In this document: one piece after another, positions 5,971-11,215 of the stretch
Numbering within the stretch: position 1 is the stretch's first letter
How the letters are laid out: every line of letters starts with the position of its first letter
Source of the DNA: JBBSQE01 sp038258095
GTDB lineage: Bacteria; Actinomycetota; Thermoleophilia; Solirubrobacterales; 70-9
DNA length: 11,215 nt
Reading direction: 5' to 3'
Assembly (NCBI GenBank): GCA_038258095.1
Contig: JBBSQE010000101.1
Span: 1-11,215, forward strand
The notes under the pieces: generated by a model
The model's input: the letters and a program-made list of their open reading frames with translations, nothing else
What the model was told of the DNA's origin: nothing
Databases searched by the model: none
Program-made: the position numbers and the translations under genes

Positions 5971-7422
5971 ATGATCCTCGCGATCGACCAGGGCACCACC
6001 GGCACGACCTGCATCGTCTTCGACGACGAGGCGCGCATCGCCGGGCGCGCCTACTCCGAGCACGAGCAGTTCTTCCCGAAGCCGGGCTGGGTCGAGCACG
6101 ACGCCGGGGAGATCTGGGAAACGACCAAACGGGTCGGTGCAGAGGCGACCCGCGACGCCGGCATCGCAGGGGCGGATCTTGCCGGGATCGGCATCACGAA
6201 CCAGCGCGAGACGGTCGTCTCCTGGGATCCAGAGACGCTCGAGCCGGTCCACCACGCGATCGTCTGGCAGGACCGCCGAACCGCCGCGCGCTGCGAGGAG
6301 CTCCGCGAGGGGGGGCACGAGGATCTCGTGCGCCGCAAGACGGGGCTGATCATCGACCCGTACTTCTCCGGCACGAAGATCGAGTGGCTACTCCGGAATG
6401 TCGAGGCCGCGCGCGGGGCGGTGTTCGGAACCATCGACTCCTGGCTCGTCGCGAAGCTGACCGGCGAGCACGTCACCGATTATTCGAACGCCTCGCGGAC
6501 GCTGCTCTTCGACACCGCGGAGCTGCGCTGGGACCCGGCGCTCTGCGAGCCCCTCGGCATCGACCCCGGCCGGCTGCCAACGCCGATGCCCTCCGCACAC
6601 ATCTACGGGACGACGACCGCGTTCGGCGGCGAGGTGCCGGTCGCCGGCATCGGAGGCGACCAGCAGGCCGCGCTCTTCGGGCAGGCCTGTCAGGCGCCCG
6701 GCGACGTGAAGTCGACCTATGGGACCGGCAACTTCGTCCTCCTCAACACCGGGACCGAGCGCACCGAACCCGGCGAGGGGCTGCTCGGGACGATCGCCTG
6801 GGGGATCGGGGACGAGGTCACCTACGCGCTCGAGGCCGCCGTGTTCGTCACCGGCGCGGCGGTGCAGTGGCTGCGTGACGGGCTCGGGATCATCGAAGGC
6901 GCGGCGGAGACCGAGGCCCTCGCCGCGTCGATCGACTCGAATGACGGCGTCTACTTCGTGCCGGCGCTCACCGGCCTCGGTTCACCGCACTGGGATCCCT
7001 ACGCCCGCGGACCGATCGTGGGCCTCACCCGGGGGAGTGGCCGGGCGCACCTTGCCCGCGCGGCCCTGGAGGCGATCGCCTTCCAGACGGTCGACGCGGT
7101 CCGGGCCCAGGAGCAGGCAGCGAGTGAGCGGCTCGACGTCCTCAAGGCTGACGGGGGCGCCACCGAGAACGCCTGGCTGATGCAGTTCCAGGCCGATGTC
7201 CTCGGTGCGCCGGTGGTCGTGCCCGAGGTCGTAGAGACTACGGCGCTCGGCGCGGCCTTTCTCGCCGGCGTGGCGACCGGGCTCTGGACCGTCGACGACG
7301 TGGGGGAGATGTGGCGCGAGGGCGCCCGATATGAGCCGCGGATGGAGGCGGACGAACGCGAGTCGCTCCTGGCCGACTGGACGAGGGCGCTGGAGCGCTC
7401 GCGGGCGTGGGCGAGCGAGTAA
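5971..7422 (+). CDS. glpK: Glycerol kinase
   Basis: A 483-residue FGGY-family kinase that makes sn-glycerol-3-phosphate from glycerol and ATP in the cytoplasm. The phosphate-1 loop is DQGTTGT (6-12). Glycerol contacts are present: R79/E80 in NQRET, W99 in VWQDRRT, Y131 in DPYFSGTK and the catalytic base D230 in GIGGDQQAALFGQ. STYGTGNF (248-255) is the second nucleotide-binding signature. It is slightly shorter than the usual size of about 500 residues, partly through a short gap before FGTIDSWL. The segment YGTTTAFGGEVPVAG (212-226) lacks the Arg used for fructose-1,6-bisphosphate binding in E. coli and the His that HPr phosphorylates in enterococci. Neither control is therefore expected. It follows the small membrane gene by 5 bases and precedes a PlsC-type gene by 30. 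Confidence 0.96.
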   Translation: MILAIDQGTTGTTCIVFDDEARIAGRAYSEHEQFFPKPGWVEHDAGEIWETTKRVGAEATRDAGIAGADLAGIGITNQRETVVSWDPETLEPVHHAIVWQDRRTAARCEELREGGHEDLVRRKTGLIIDPYFSGTKIEWLLRNVEAARGAVFGTIDSWLVAKLTGEHVTDYSNASRTLLFDTAELRWDPALCEPLGIDPGRLPTPMPSAHIYGTTTAFGGEVPVAGIGGDQQAALFGQACQAPGDVKSTYGTGNFVLLNTGTERTEPGEGLLGTIAWGIGDEVTYALEAAVFVTGAAVQWLRDGLGIIEGAAETEALAASIDSNDGVYFVPALTGLGSPHWDPYARGPIVGLTRGSGRAHLARAALEAIAFQTVDAVRAQEQAASERLDVLKADGGATENAWLMQFQADVLGAPVVVPEVVETTALGAAFLAGVATGLWTVDDVGEMWREGARYEPRMEADERESLLADWTRALERSRAWASE

Positions 7423-7433
7423 CCACCCGGATC

Positions 7434-7441
7434 GGGGAGGG
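7434..7441 (+). promoter_or_regulatory. Shine-Dalgarno for the acyltransferase gene
   Basis: GGGGAGGG ends 11 bases before GTG 7453 and 20 before the in-frame ATG at 7462, which favours the GTG. A nearer ATG at 7443 is followed at once by an in-frame TGA and cannot be the start. Confidence 0.55.
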
Positions 7442-7452
7442 TATGGCGTGAC

Positions 7453-8229
7453 GTGGCCGAGATGAGGGAGCAGAACTACGCGGACGACCGACCGGCGGAG
7501 TATTTCGACCGGTTCTATGACTCGGCCGCCAACAATGAGCCCGGGTGGATCTATCAGTTCGCCCGCCTCATCCTCACCCCGATCGCCCTGATCCTCTACC
7601 GCACCCGGGCGATTACGACCGAGCACGTCCCGTCGAGTGGCCCGCTCCTCCTGGCGCCGAACCACTTCAGCCAGATGGACCACTTCTTCGCCGGGGTCTA
7701 CCTCCGGAGGAAGGTGCGCTTCATGGGCAAGTCCCAGATCTTCGGCCCGCCGGTGCTCACGCAGATCTTCCGCAACGGCGGTGTCTTCCCCGTCCGGCGC
7801 GGACACCGCGACGAGCGCACATTCGAGACGGCCTACTCGATACTCGACCGCGGCGGCATGGTCCTCGTCTACGCGGAGGGTGGGCGCTCGCGGACCCGAA
7901 ATCTCGGCGAGCCGCGGCCCGGCGTCGGGCGGATCGCCCTCGAGTCCGGAGTGCCGGTCGTGCCGGTCGCGATCCACGGCTCAGCCGGTGTGCGCGGCTG
8001 GAAACGGTTCCGGTTCCCGAAGGTCACGATCCAGTTCGGTGAGCCGGTCACGTTCCCCGTGGAGGCAAGCCCGAGCCGCGAGCGGCAGATGGACGCCTCG
8101 CGCGAGATCTTCGACCGCGTCCGCACGATGTACACGGCGCTGGAGGAGCAGGGCCGAACCGGCGTGCTCCGGTCGCTGCGCGAGGGCATCGGGGGCGCGG
8201 TGCCGGGTGAGACTTCGCCCGAGCGGTGA
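7453..8229 (+). CDS. PlsC-type 1-acylglycerol-3-phosphate acyltransferase
   Basis: A 258-residue acyltransferase of the PlsC/LPLAT family, expected to acylate lysophosphatidate (or a related glycerol-phosphate acceptor) at the membrane. The HX4D motif is H71-D76 (NHFSQMD). Motif II is GGVFPVRRGHRDERTF, motif III is VYAEGGRSRT with E142 (EGG replacing the usual EGT), and motif IV is VPVVPVAIHG. A hydrophobic stretch at about 36-50 (ARLILTPIALILYR) may anchor it. The GTG start at 7453 is supported by the upstream GGGGAGGG; ATG 7462 would remove three residues only. It is the last gene of the plus-strand run that includes glpK, so the product of GlpK could feed phosphatidate synthesis once the first acyl group is added by an enzyme not seen here. 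Its stop faces the stop of the next, convergent gene across 19 bases. Confidence 0.9.
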   Translation: MAEMREQNYADDRPAEYFDRFYDSAANNEPGWIYQFARLILTPIALILYRTRAITTEHVPSSGPLLLAPNHFSQMDHFFAGVYLRRKVRFMGKSQIFGPPVLTQIFRNGGVFPVRRGHRDERTFETAYSILDRGGMVLVYAEGGRSRTRNLGEPRPGVGRIALESGVPVVPVAIHGSAGVRGWKRFRFPKVTIQFGEPVTFPVEASPSRERQMDASREIFDRVRTMYTALEEQGRTGVLRSLREGIGGAVPGETSPER

Positions 8230-8237
8230 GGGGCCCG

Positions 8238-8247
8238 CCCTCGAGGG
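8238..8247. repeat. 10-bp palindrome in the convergent gap
   Basis: CCCTCGAGGG is a perfect palindrome in the 19-base gap between the acyltransferase and the lactonase-like gene. It could be the core of a shared terminator, but the stem is short and no T-run follows. Chance is a fair alternative. Confidence 0.3.
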
Positions 8248-8248
8248 A

Positions 8249-9157
8249 CTACTGGTAGCGCGTCTCGAGTCGCTCGTAGAACTCCGTATCGTGCCCGGGG
8301 GTGATGATCGCCGTCGGGTGCTGGCGCTGGTAGAGCTCGAGCTCCTGGAGGGAGCGGCGGAAGCGGTGTGTGTCGACCGGCCGCGGAGGCAGCGGAGCGC
8401 CCTTGAGCTGTGCCTGCGTGTAGGCGGCGTCGCCGCCGATCAGAAACTTCCGGCCGGCCAGGTTGCAGAGGACGCTCATGTGCCCGGCGCTGTGACCCGG
8501 TGTGTAGAGCAGCAGGATCGACCCGTCGCCGAAGAGGTCGAAGCTGCGGCCGAAGGTCTCGTGGGAGTTGATCTCGGAGCGGTCGAAGTCGATCGTCCGG
8601 TAGTCGAACGCGAAGTCGTAGTGGCTCGGGCGGTAGCCGCGAAGCGCCGAGCGGCCGCCTCTCGTTGCATCCTGCCACTCGGCCTCGGAGACGATGAACG
8701 TCGACTGGGGGAACTCGGAGATCGCGGAGGCGTGGTCGAAATGGAGATGGGTCATCAGGACGATCGCGACCTGCGAGGGCTCGATCCCCTGGGCGCGCAG
8801 GCGCGCGGGAACGTCCTCGCCGCTCGCCAGCTGGGGGCGGGAGAAGCGCACGCCGAGCCGGCCGAAGTTCTGGACGGGGTCCGTTGCGATCGAGGGGTGG
8901 AGGCCCGTGTCGACGAGGATCGTCCCGGCACTCGGGTGGTGGATGCAGAAGGCCGGGGTCGGGACGGTGTGGTCGGTCGAGCCGAGGAGCGCCCGCAGCA
9001 GCTTGAGCCGCTCGAAGCGCCCGCCGGGGCGCTCCATCATCTCCGGCGGCCAGTGGACACGGCCGGCAACCATGGGCTCGACCGTGAGGGTGGCGCCCTG
9101 AGTGCCGCCGGCGAGCGGTTCGTGCAGCGGCCTGGGATCGACGTCGACCTTCGCCAT
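8249..9157 (-). CDS. Metallo-beta-lactamase-fold hydrolase, AHL-lactonase-like
   Basis: A 302-residue metallo-hydrolase. The metal motif HxHxDH is H137-L-H139-F-D141-H142; the remaining ligands are H222 (TPGHSAGH), D243 (GGDAAY) and H289 (TPGHD), making a complete dinuclear zinc set. Y246, three residues after D243, matches the catalytic-site Tyr194 of the AHL lactonase AiiA (Asp191-x-x-Tyr). This favours lactonase activity on N-acyl-homoserine lactones or other lactones, meaning interference with foreign quorum signals or lactone catabolism. It is about 50 residues longer than AiiA, mainly through an N-terminal extension. A TACGCT box ends 7 bases before the ATG, suggesting a leaderless message. 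Neighbours give no quorum-sensing synthase or regulator, so the substrate is open; other lactone or ester hydrolysis is possible. Confidence 0.85.
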   Translation of the reverse strand: MAKVDVDPRPLHEPLAGGTQGATLTVEPMVAGRVHWPPEMMERPGGRFERLKLLRALLGSTDHTVPTPAFCIHHPSAGTILVDTGLHPSIATDPVQNFGRLGVRFSRPQLASGEDVPARLRAQGIEPSQVAIVLMTHLHFDHASAISEFPQSTFIVSEAEWQDATRGGRSALRGYRPSHYDFAFDYRTIDFDRSEINSHETFGRSFDLFGDGSILLLYTPGHSAGHMSVLCNLAGRKFLIGGDAAYTQAQLKGAPLPPRPVDTHRFRRSLQELELYQRQHPTAIITPGHDTEFYERLETRYQ

Positions 9158-9164
9158 CGCCCCC

Positions 9165-9170
9165 AGCGTA
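9165..9170 (-). promoter_or_regulatory. Candidate -10 box of the lactonase-like gene
   Basis: On the minus strand this reads TACGCT (TANNNT), 7 bases before the ATG at 9157. The G-run between box and start could also act as a weak Shine-Dalgarno if transcription begins further upstream. Confidence 0.4.
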
Positions 9171-9233
9171 TCCGCGATCTTCCGGTGCGACCGGCGGCCG
9201 GGGCCGCGGAACGTCCCGTTGCACCGTCGCCAT

Positions 9234-9270
9234 GGAAACGAATCTGGGGCTTTGGACCCAGAATCGTTCC
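9234..9270. repeat. Imperfect inverted repeat between divergent genes
   Basis: GGAAACGAATCTGGG at 9234-9248 is matched by CCCAGAATCGTTCC at 9257-9270 (reverse complement GGAACGATTCTGGG). The arms differ by one substitution and one extra base, around an 8-base loop. The AT-rich arms stand out in this GC-rich DNA. A dyad in the space between two divergent promoters fits a regulator-binding site; a hairpin is the alternative. No regulator gene is nearby to name a binder. Confidence 0.4.
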
Positions 9271-9305
9271 ACCCCGCCGGCTTCCGAGCCGCACGGCGCT
9301 TGGGT

Positions 9306-9311
9306 TAGGTT
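9306..9311 (+). promoter_or_regulatory. Candidate -10 box of the SDR gene
   Basis: TAGGTT (TANNNT) ends 6 bases before the GTG at 9318, which would place the transcript start at the start codon itself. There is no Shine-Dalgarno before this GTG, supporting leaderless translation. Confidence 0.5.
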
Positions 9312-9317
9312 CTGCCC

Positions 9318-10172
9318 GTGGCCGACACCGCGACATCCCGCATATTCCGTCCCGATCTGCTGGAGGGCCAGGTCTGCGCCGTGTCCGGCGCCGGGACGGG
9401 GCTCGGCCGCGAGACGGCTCTCGAGATGGCCCGCCTCGGCGCGAGGGTCATCGGATGCGGCCGGCGCTCGGAGCCGCTCGAGGGGACGGCGGAGCTCGCC
9501 GCGGGGCTCCCGGGGGCGTTCGAGCACTCCTCGCTCGACATCCGCGACGAGGAGTCGGTCGGCTCCTTCTTCGACGGGATCCTGGAGCGCCATGGGCGCC
9601 TCGACGTTCTCGTGAACAACGCCGGCGGGCAGTTCCTGAGCCCCGCCGAGGCGATCAGCCCCAAGGGCTTCAGGACGGTCATCGAGCTGAACATCGAGGG
9701 CACCTGGCTGATGACGCACGCCGCGGCAACCAAGGCCTTCATCCCACGGGAGAGTGGAAAGGTGATCAGCGTCACCCTCTCTCCCCACAACGGGATGCCG
9801 GGGATGGTCCATTCGGGTGCGGCGCGGGCCGCGGTGGAGAACATGATGCGGACGCTCTCGATCGAGTGGGCGCGTTTCGGAATCAAGACGTGCGCCGTGG
9901 CCGCCGGGCAGTTCGGGACCGAGACGCTGCGGACGAAGTACCCGAAGGTCATCGTCGACAATGTCGAGCGCTCGGTTCCCGCGGGTCGTGTCGGCGAGCC
10001 CGAGGAGATGGCGTGGCTCATCGCCTATCTCGCCTCTCCGGCGGGTGATTTCTTCTCCGGTGCCGTGCTGACGATCGACGGCGCCCGCGACAACTGGTTC
10101 GGCCCCTGGCCGCCGGTCAGCCTGACCGGGGAGCAGGGCGAGCCGCCGGCCGAGGAGCGGCGCAGCGGCTGA
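9318..10172 (+). CDS. SDR-family oxidoreductase, resembling peroxisomal trans-2-enoyl-CoA reductase
   Basis: A 284-residue Rossmann-fold NAD(P)-dependent oxidoreductase. The cofactor loop is GAGTGLG (24-30); the Arg pair R49-R50 after the second strand favours NADPH; NNAG is at 100-103 and the conserved Asn is N125. The normal catalytic YxxxK is absent: the segment reads VHSGAARAAVENM (164-176), so Tyr becomes S166 and Lys becomes R170. The same HSGAARAGV pattern occurs in human PECR, which reduces trans-2-enoyl-CoA. This makes an acyl-CoA substrate likely, though not proven. The C-terminus adds an unusual aromatic NWFGPWPP and a polar tail. I chose the GTG at 9318 because it lies 6 bases after TAGGTT and just before the conserved N-terminus. 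It stands alone between a divergent lactonase-like gene and a lipase gene with its own promoter. Confidence 0.88.
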   Translation: MADTATSRIFRPDLLEGQVCAVSGAGTGLGRETALEMARLGARVIGCGRRSEPLEGTAELAAGLPGAFEHSSLDIRDEESVGSFFDGILERHGRLDVLVNNAGGQFLSPAEAISPKGFRTVIELNIEGTWLMTHAAATKAFIPRESGKVISVTLSPHNGMPGMVHSGAARAAVENMMRTLSIEWARFGIKTCAVAAGQFGTETLRTKYPKVIVDNVERSVPAGRVGEPEEMAWLIAYLASPAGDFFSGAVLTIDGARDNWFGPWPPVSLTGEQGEPPAEERRSG

Positions 10173-10211
10173 GGGCGCCCGGTTGAGGGGGCGCAGCGGC
10201 TGAGAGGCGCC
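10159..10211. repeat. Two-copy direct repeat spanning the SDR stop codon
   Basis: A 21-base unit starting GGCGCAGCGGCTGAG and ending GGCGCC at 10159-10179 recurs at 10190-10211 with one inserted A. The first copy contains the stop codon of the SDR gene; the second is non-coding. It looks like a recent local duplication (period 31 bases). The ends of each unit, GGCGC...GGCGCC, are also partly self-complementary. Confidence 0.6.
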
Positions 10212-10250
10212 GCCGACCCGGCTGCGACCCAGCCCAGCCCGGCGAACCGC

Positions 10251-10274
10251 TACCCGGAATTCGGTAGTCGGGTA
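10251..10274. promoter_or_regulatory. Operator-like inverted repeat over the lipase promoter
   Basis: TACCCG at 10251-10256 and CGGGTA at 10269-10274 form a dyad with a 12-base spacer; CTACC (10250-10254) and GGTAG (10263-10267) form a second, overlapping one. The right arm runs into the -10 box of the lipase gene and the left arm covers the -35 position, where a repressor would block polymerase. No binder is identified. Confidence 0.4.
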
Positions 10275-10278
10275 CATT
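10273..10278 (+). promoter_or_regulatory. Candidate -10 box of the lipase gene
   Basis: TACATT (TANNNT) ends 8 bases before ATG 10287, inside a small AT-rich island. GGGG directly before the ATG is too close to be a normal Shine-Dalgarno site, so leaderless initiation is plausible. Confidence 0.5.
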
Positions 10279-10286
10279 TAACGGGG

Positions 10287-11215
10287 ATGCTTTGCGGGAG
10301 CCGCATCGGGACGGGACGGGAGCGCGTGACCTCGGTCGCGCTGTCGGTCTGCGTCGCGCTCGTCCTCGCCGGCTCGGCCCACGCGGCGGACAACGGTGGC
10401 GTGCCACTTCCGGTCCAGGGTGCCTCTCCGACCGGAACCAACGACTTCTCCTGCAAGCCGAACCCGCTACACCCCTACCCGGTGGTGCTGGTGCACGGGA
10501 CGCTCGGGAACATGCAGGTCTCGTGGGGCTCGATCGTGCCGCCGCTGAAGCGCCTCGGCTACTGCGTCTTCGCCCTCGACTACGGAAACGGCGCGATCCC
10601 GAACGTGAACGGCACCGGCGACATCCCGACGTCGGCGCGCCAGCTGCGCACCTTCGTGGACATGGTCCTCGCAAAGACCGGCGCGTCGCGCGTCTCGATC
10701 GTCGGCCACTCACAGGGCGGGATGATGCCCCGGTACCTGATCAAGTTCCTCAGCTCGACGCACGAGGTGGACGATCTGGTCGGGCTCTCGCCCTCGAGCC
10801 ACGGGACGACGGTCGCGGCCGCTCCGCTGATCGGCCCGGTGTGCACCGCCTGCACCCAGCAGATTGCGGGGTCGCCCTTCATCACGCGGCTGAACGCCGG
10901 CGATGAGACGCCCGGCAAGACCGACTACACCGTCATAGAGACGAAGAACGACGAGGTGGTGACCCCCTACCAATCGGAGTTCCTGGCTCGCGACGGCAAC
11001 GACGTCACCAACATCCTGCTTCAGGACCGCTGCCCGTCCGACATCACCGAGCATGTCGGGATCATCTTCGACCCGGTCGCGATCCAGTGGATGCTGAACG
11101 CTCTCGGGAGGCCGGGATCGGCCGATCCGGCCTTCGTTCCGGACTGCTCGGGCGCCGCGCTCGCCACCTTCCCGAACTCGAGCTCCGTCGGCCGGTTCAC
11201 GCTGCGGGTCGGGGG
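10287..11215 (+). CDS. Secreted lipase, alpha/beta hydrolase (Lipase_2-like), 3' end outside window
   Basis: The frame is open from ATG 10287 to the right edge (309 full codons, no stop), so the C-terminus is missing. Residues 1-34 form a Sec signal peptide: basic start, hydrophobic core VALSVCVALVLAG, and a SAHA-like cleavage site. The mature enzyme has the oxyanion strand VVLVHGTLGN and nucleophile S142 in GHSQGG. D222 (KNDEVVTPY) and H256 (TEHVG) complete a Ser-Asp-His triad in the order used by actinobacterial secreted lipases. Six Cys in the visible mature part (for example SCKPN, GYCVF, VCTACT, DRCPS, PDCSG) suggest disulfides, consistent with export. It should hydrolyse triacylglycerols or other esters outside the cell. 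A GTG at 10326, preceded by GGGAG, is an alternative start that would still leave a full signal peptide. Overlapping open frames on both strands here are antisense shadows. Confidence 0.9.
   Translation, partial: MLCGSRIGTGRERVTSVALSVCVALVLAGSAHAADNGGVPLPVQGASPTGTNDFSCKPNPLHPYPVVLVHGTLGNMQVSWGSIVPPLKRLGYCVFALDYGNGAIPNVNGTGDIPTSARQLRTFVDMVLAKTGASRVSIVGHSQGGMMPRYLIKFLSSTHEVDDLVGLSPSSHGTTVAAAPLIGPVCTACTQQIAGSPFITRLNAGDETPGKTDYTVIETKNDEVVTPYQSEFLARDGNDVTNILLQDRCPSDITEHVGIIFDPVAIQWMLNALGRPGSADPAFVPDCSGAALATFPNSSSVGRFTLRVG

Larger units (their letters stand above)
9158..9317. other. Divergent promoter region between lactonase-like and SDR genes
   Basis: These 160 bases hold a -10-like box near each end and an imperfect inverted repeat between them; each is listed separately. 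I see no gene here. Confidence 0.6.

Noticed and set aside
3861..8229. A novel defence or mobile system
   Set aside because: I looked for nucleases, helicases, transposases, toxin-antitoxin pairs, reverse transcriptases, tRNA-flanked sites and CRISPR-like repeats and saw none. The genes are metabolic with uniform composition.
7637..10048. An open frame of 803 codons on the plus strand
   Set aside because: It runs in a different frame through the acyltransferase and antisense to the lactonase-like gene, then out of frame through the SDR. The composition is Arg/Ser/Pro-rich low-complexity sequence typical of GC-rich shadow frames. Three real genes with clear active sites explain the region.
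7869..10277. An open frame of 802 codons on the minus strand
   Set aside because: It crosses three genes on both strands and the divergent promoter region. It has no recognisable domain and an Arg/Pro/Gly-rich composition.
10292..10906. A 204-codon plus-strand frame near the lipase
   Set aside because: It is out of frame with the lipase, whose signal peptide, GHSQGG motif and catalytic triad are in the frame from 10287. It shows no domain.
10580..11054. Minus-strand open frames opposite the lipase
   Set aside because: They are antisense shadows of the lipase frame, without motifs or ribosome sites.

Overview
This is a high-GC bacterial window, and almost every base belongs to a gene. The gene families suggest an actinobacterium: a 70-residue free biotin carrier resembling mycobacterial TB7.3, a secreted Lipase_2-type lipase, secreted ferritin-like proteins, and frequent TANNNT boxes placed directly before start codons. 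Class Thermoleophilia is my best guess, but this is inference from gene content and I could not test it. I see no tRNA, rRNA, transposase, CRISPR array or phage gene.

Layout. (1) 1-1031, plus strand: the 3' end of one ferritin-like gene and a complete paralogue that carries a signal peptide. (2) 1066-3000, minus strand: a membrane-bound diguanylate cyclase with CHASE, PAS and GGDEF domains, converging on the ferritin pair. (3) 3001-3211: non-coding, with a strong 13-bp-stem hairpin. (4) 3212-4911, minus strand: a compact operon transcribed as biotin carrier, crotonase-fold protein, AlkA-type DNA glycosylase. (5) 4933-8229, plus strand: a tight run of family 2 glycosyltransferase, 97-residue three-helix membrane protein, glycerol kinase and PlsC-type acyltransferase. 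(6) 8249-9157, minus strand: a metallo-beta-lactamase-fold protein with the full AHL-lactonase metal set. (7) 9318-10172, plus strand: an SDR oxidoreductase resembling peroxisomal enoyl-CoA reductase. (8) 10287 to the right edge, plus strand: a secreted lipase whose stop lies outside the window.

How the genes may work together (inference). Block 5 fits glycerol capture for lipid synthesis: GlpK makes glycerol-3-phosphate and a PlsC-type enzyme acylates glycerophosphate acceptors, with a glycosyltransferase and a small membrane protein that might point to glycolipids. The crotonase, biotin carrier, SDR and lipase also have acyl-CoA or lipid themes, so the region leans toward lipid metabolism without forming one obvious pathway.

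The most striking non-coding signal is promoter architecture. Five transcription-unit heads have a TANNNT box ending 6-8 nt before the start codon, the spacing expected of leaderless transcripts. In one divergent pair only 21 bp separate the two start codons. I found no clearly novel defence or mobile system. The points most worth following are the crotonase beside a biotin carrier with methylmalonyl-CoA-decarboxylase-like residues, the SDR that lacks YxxxK, and the leaderless promoter set.
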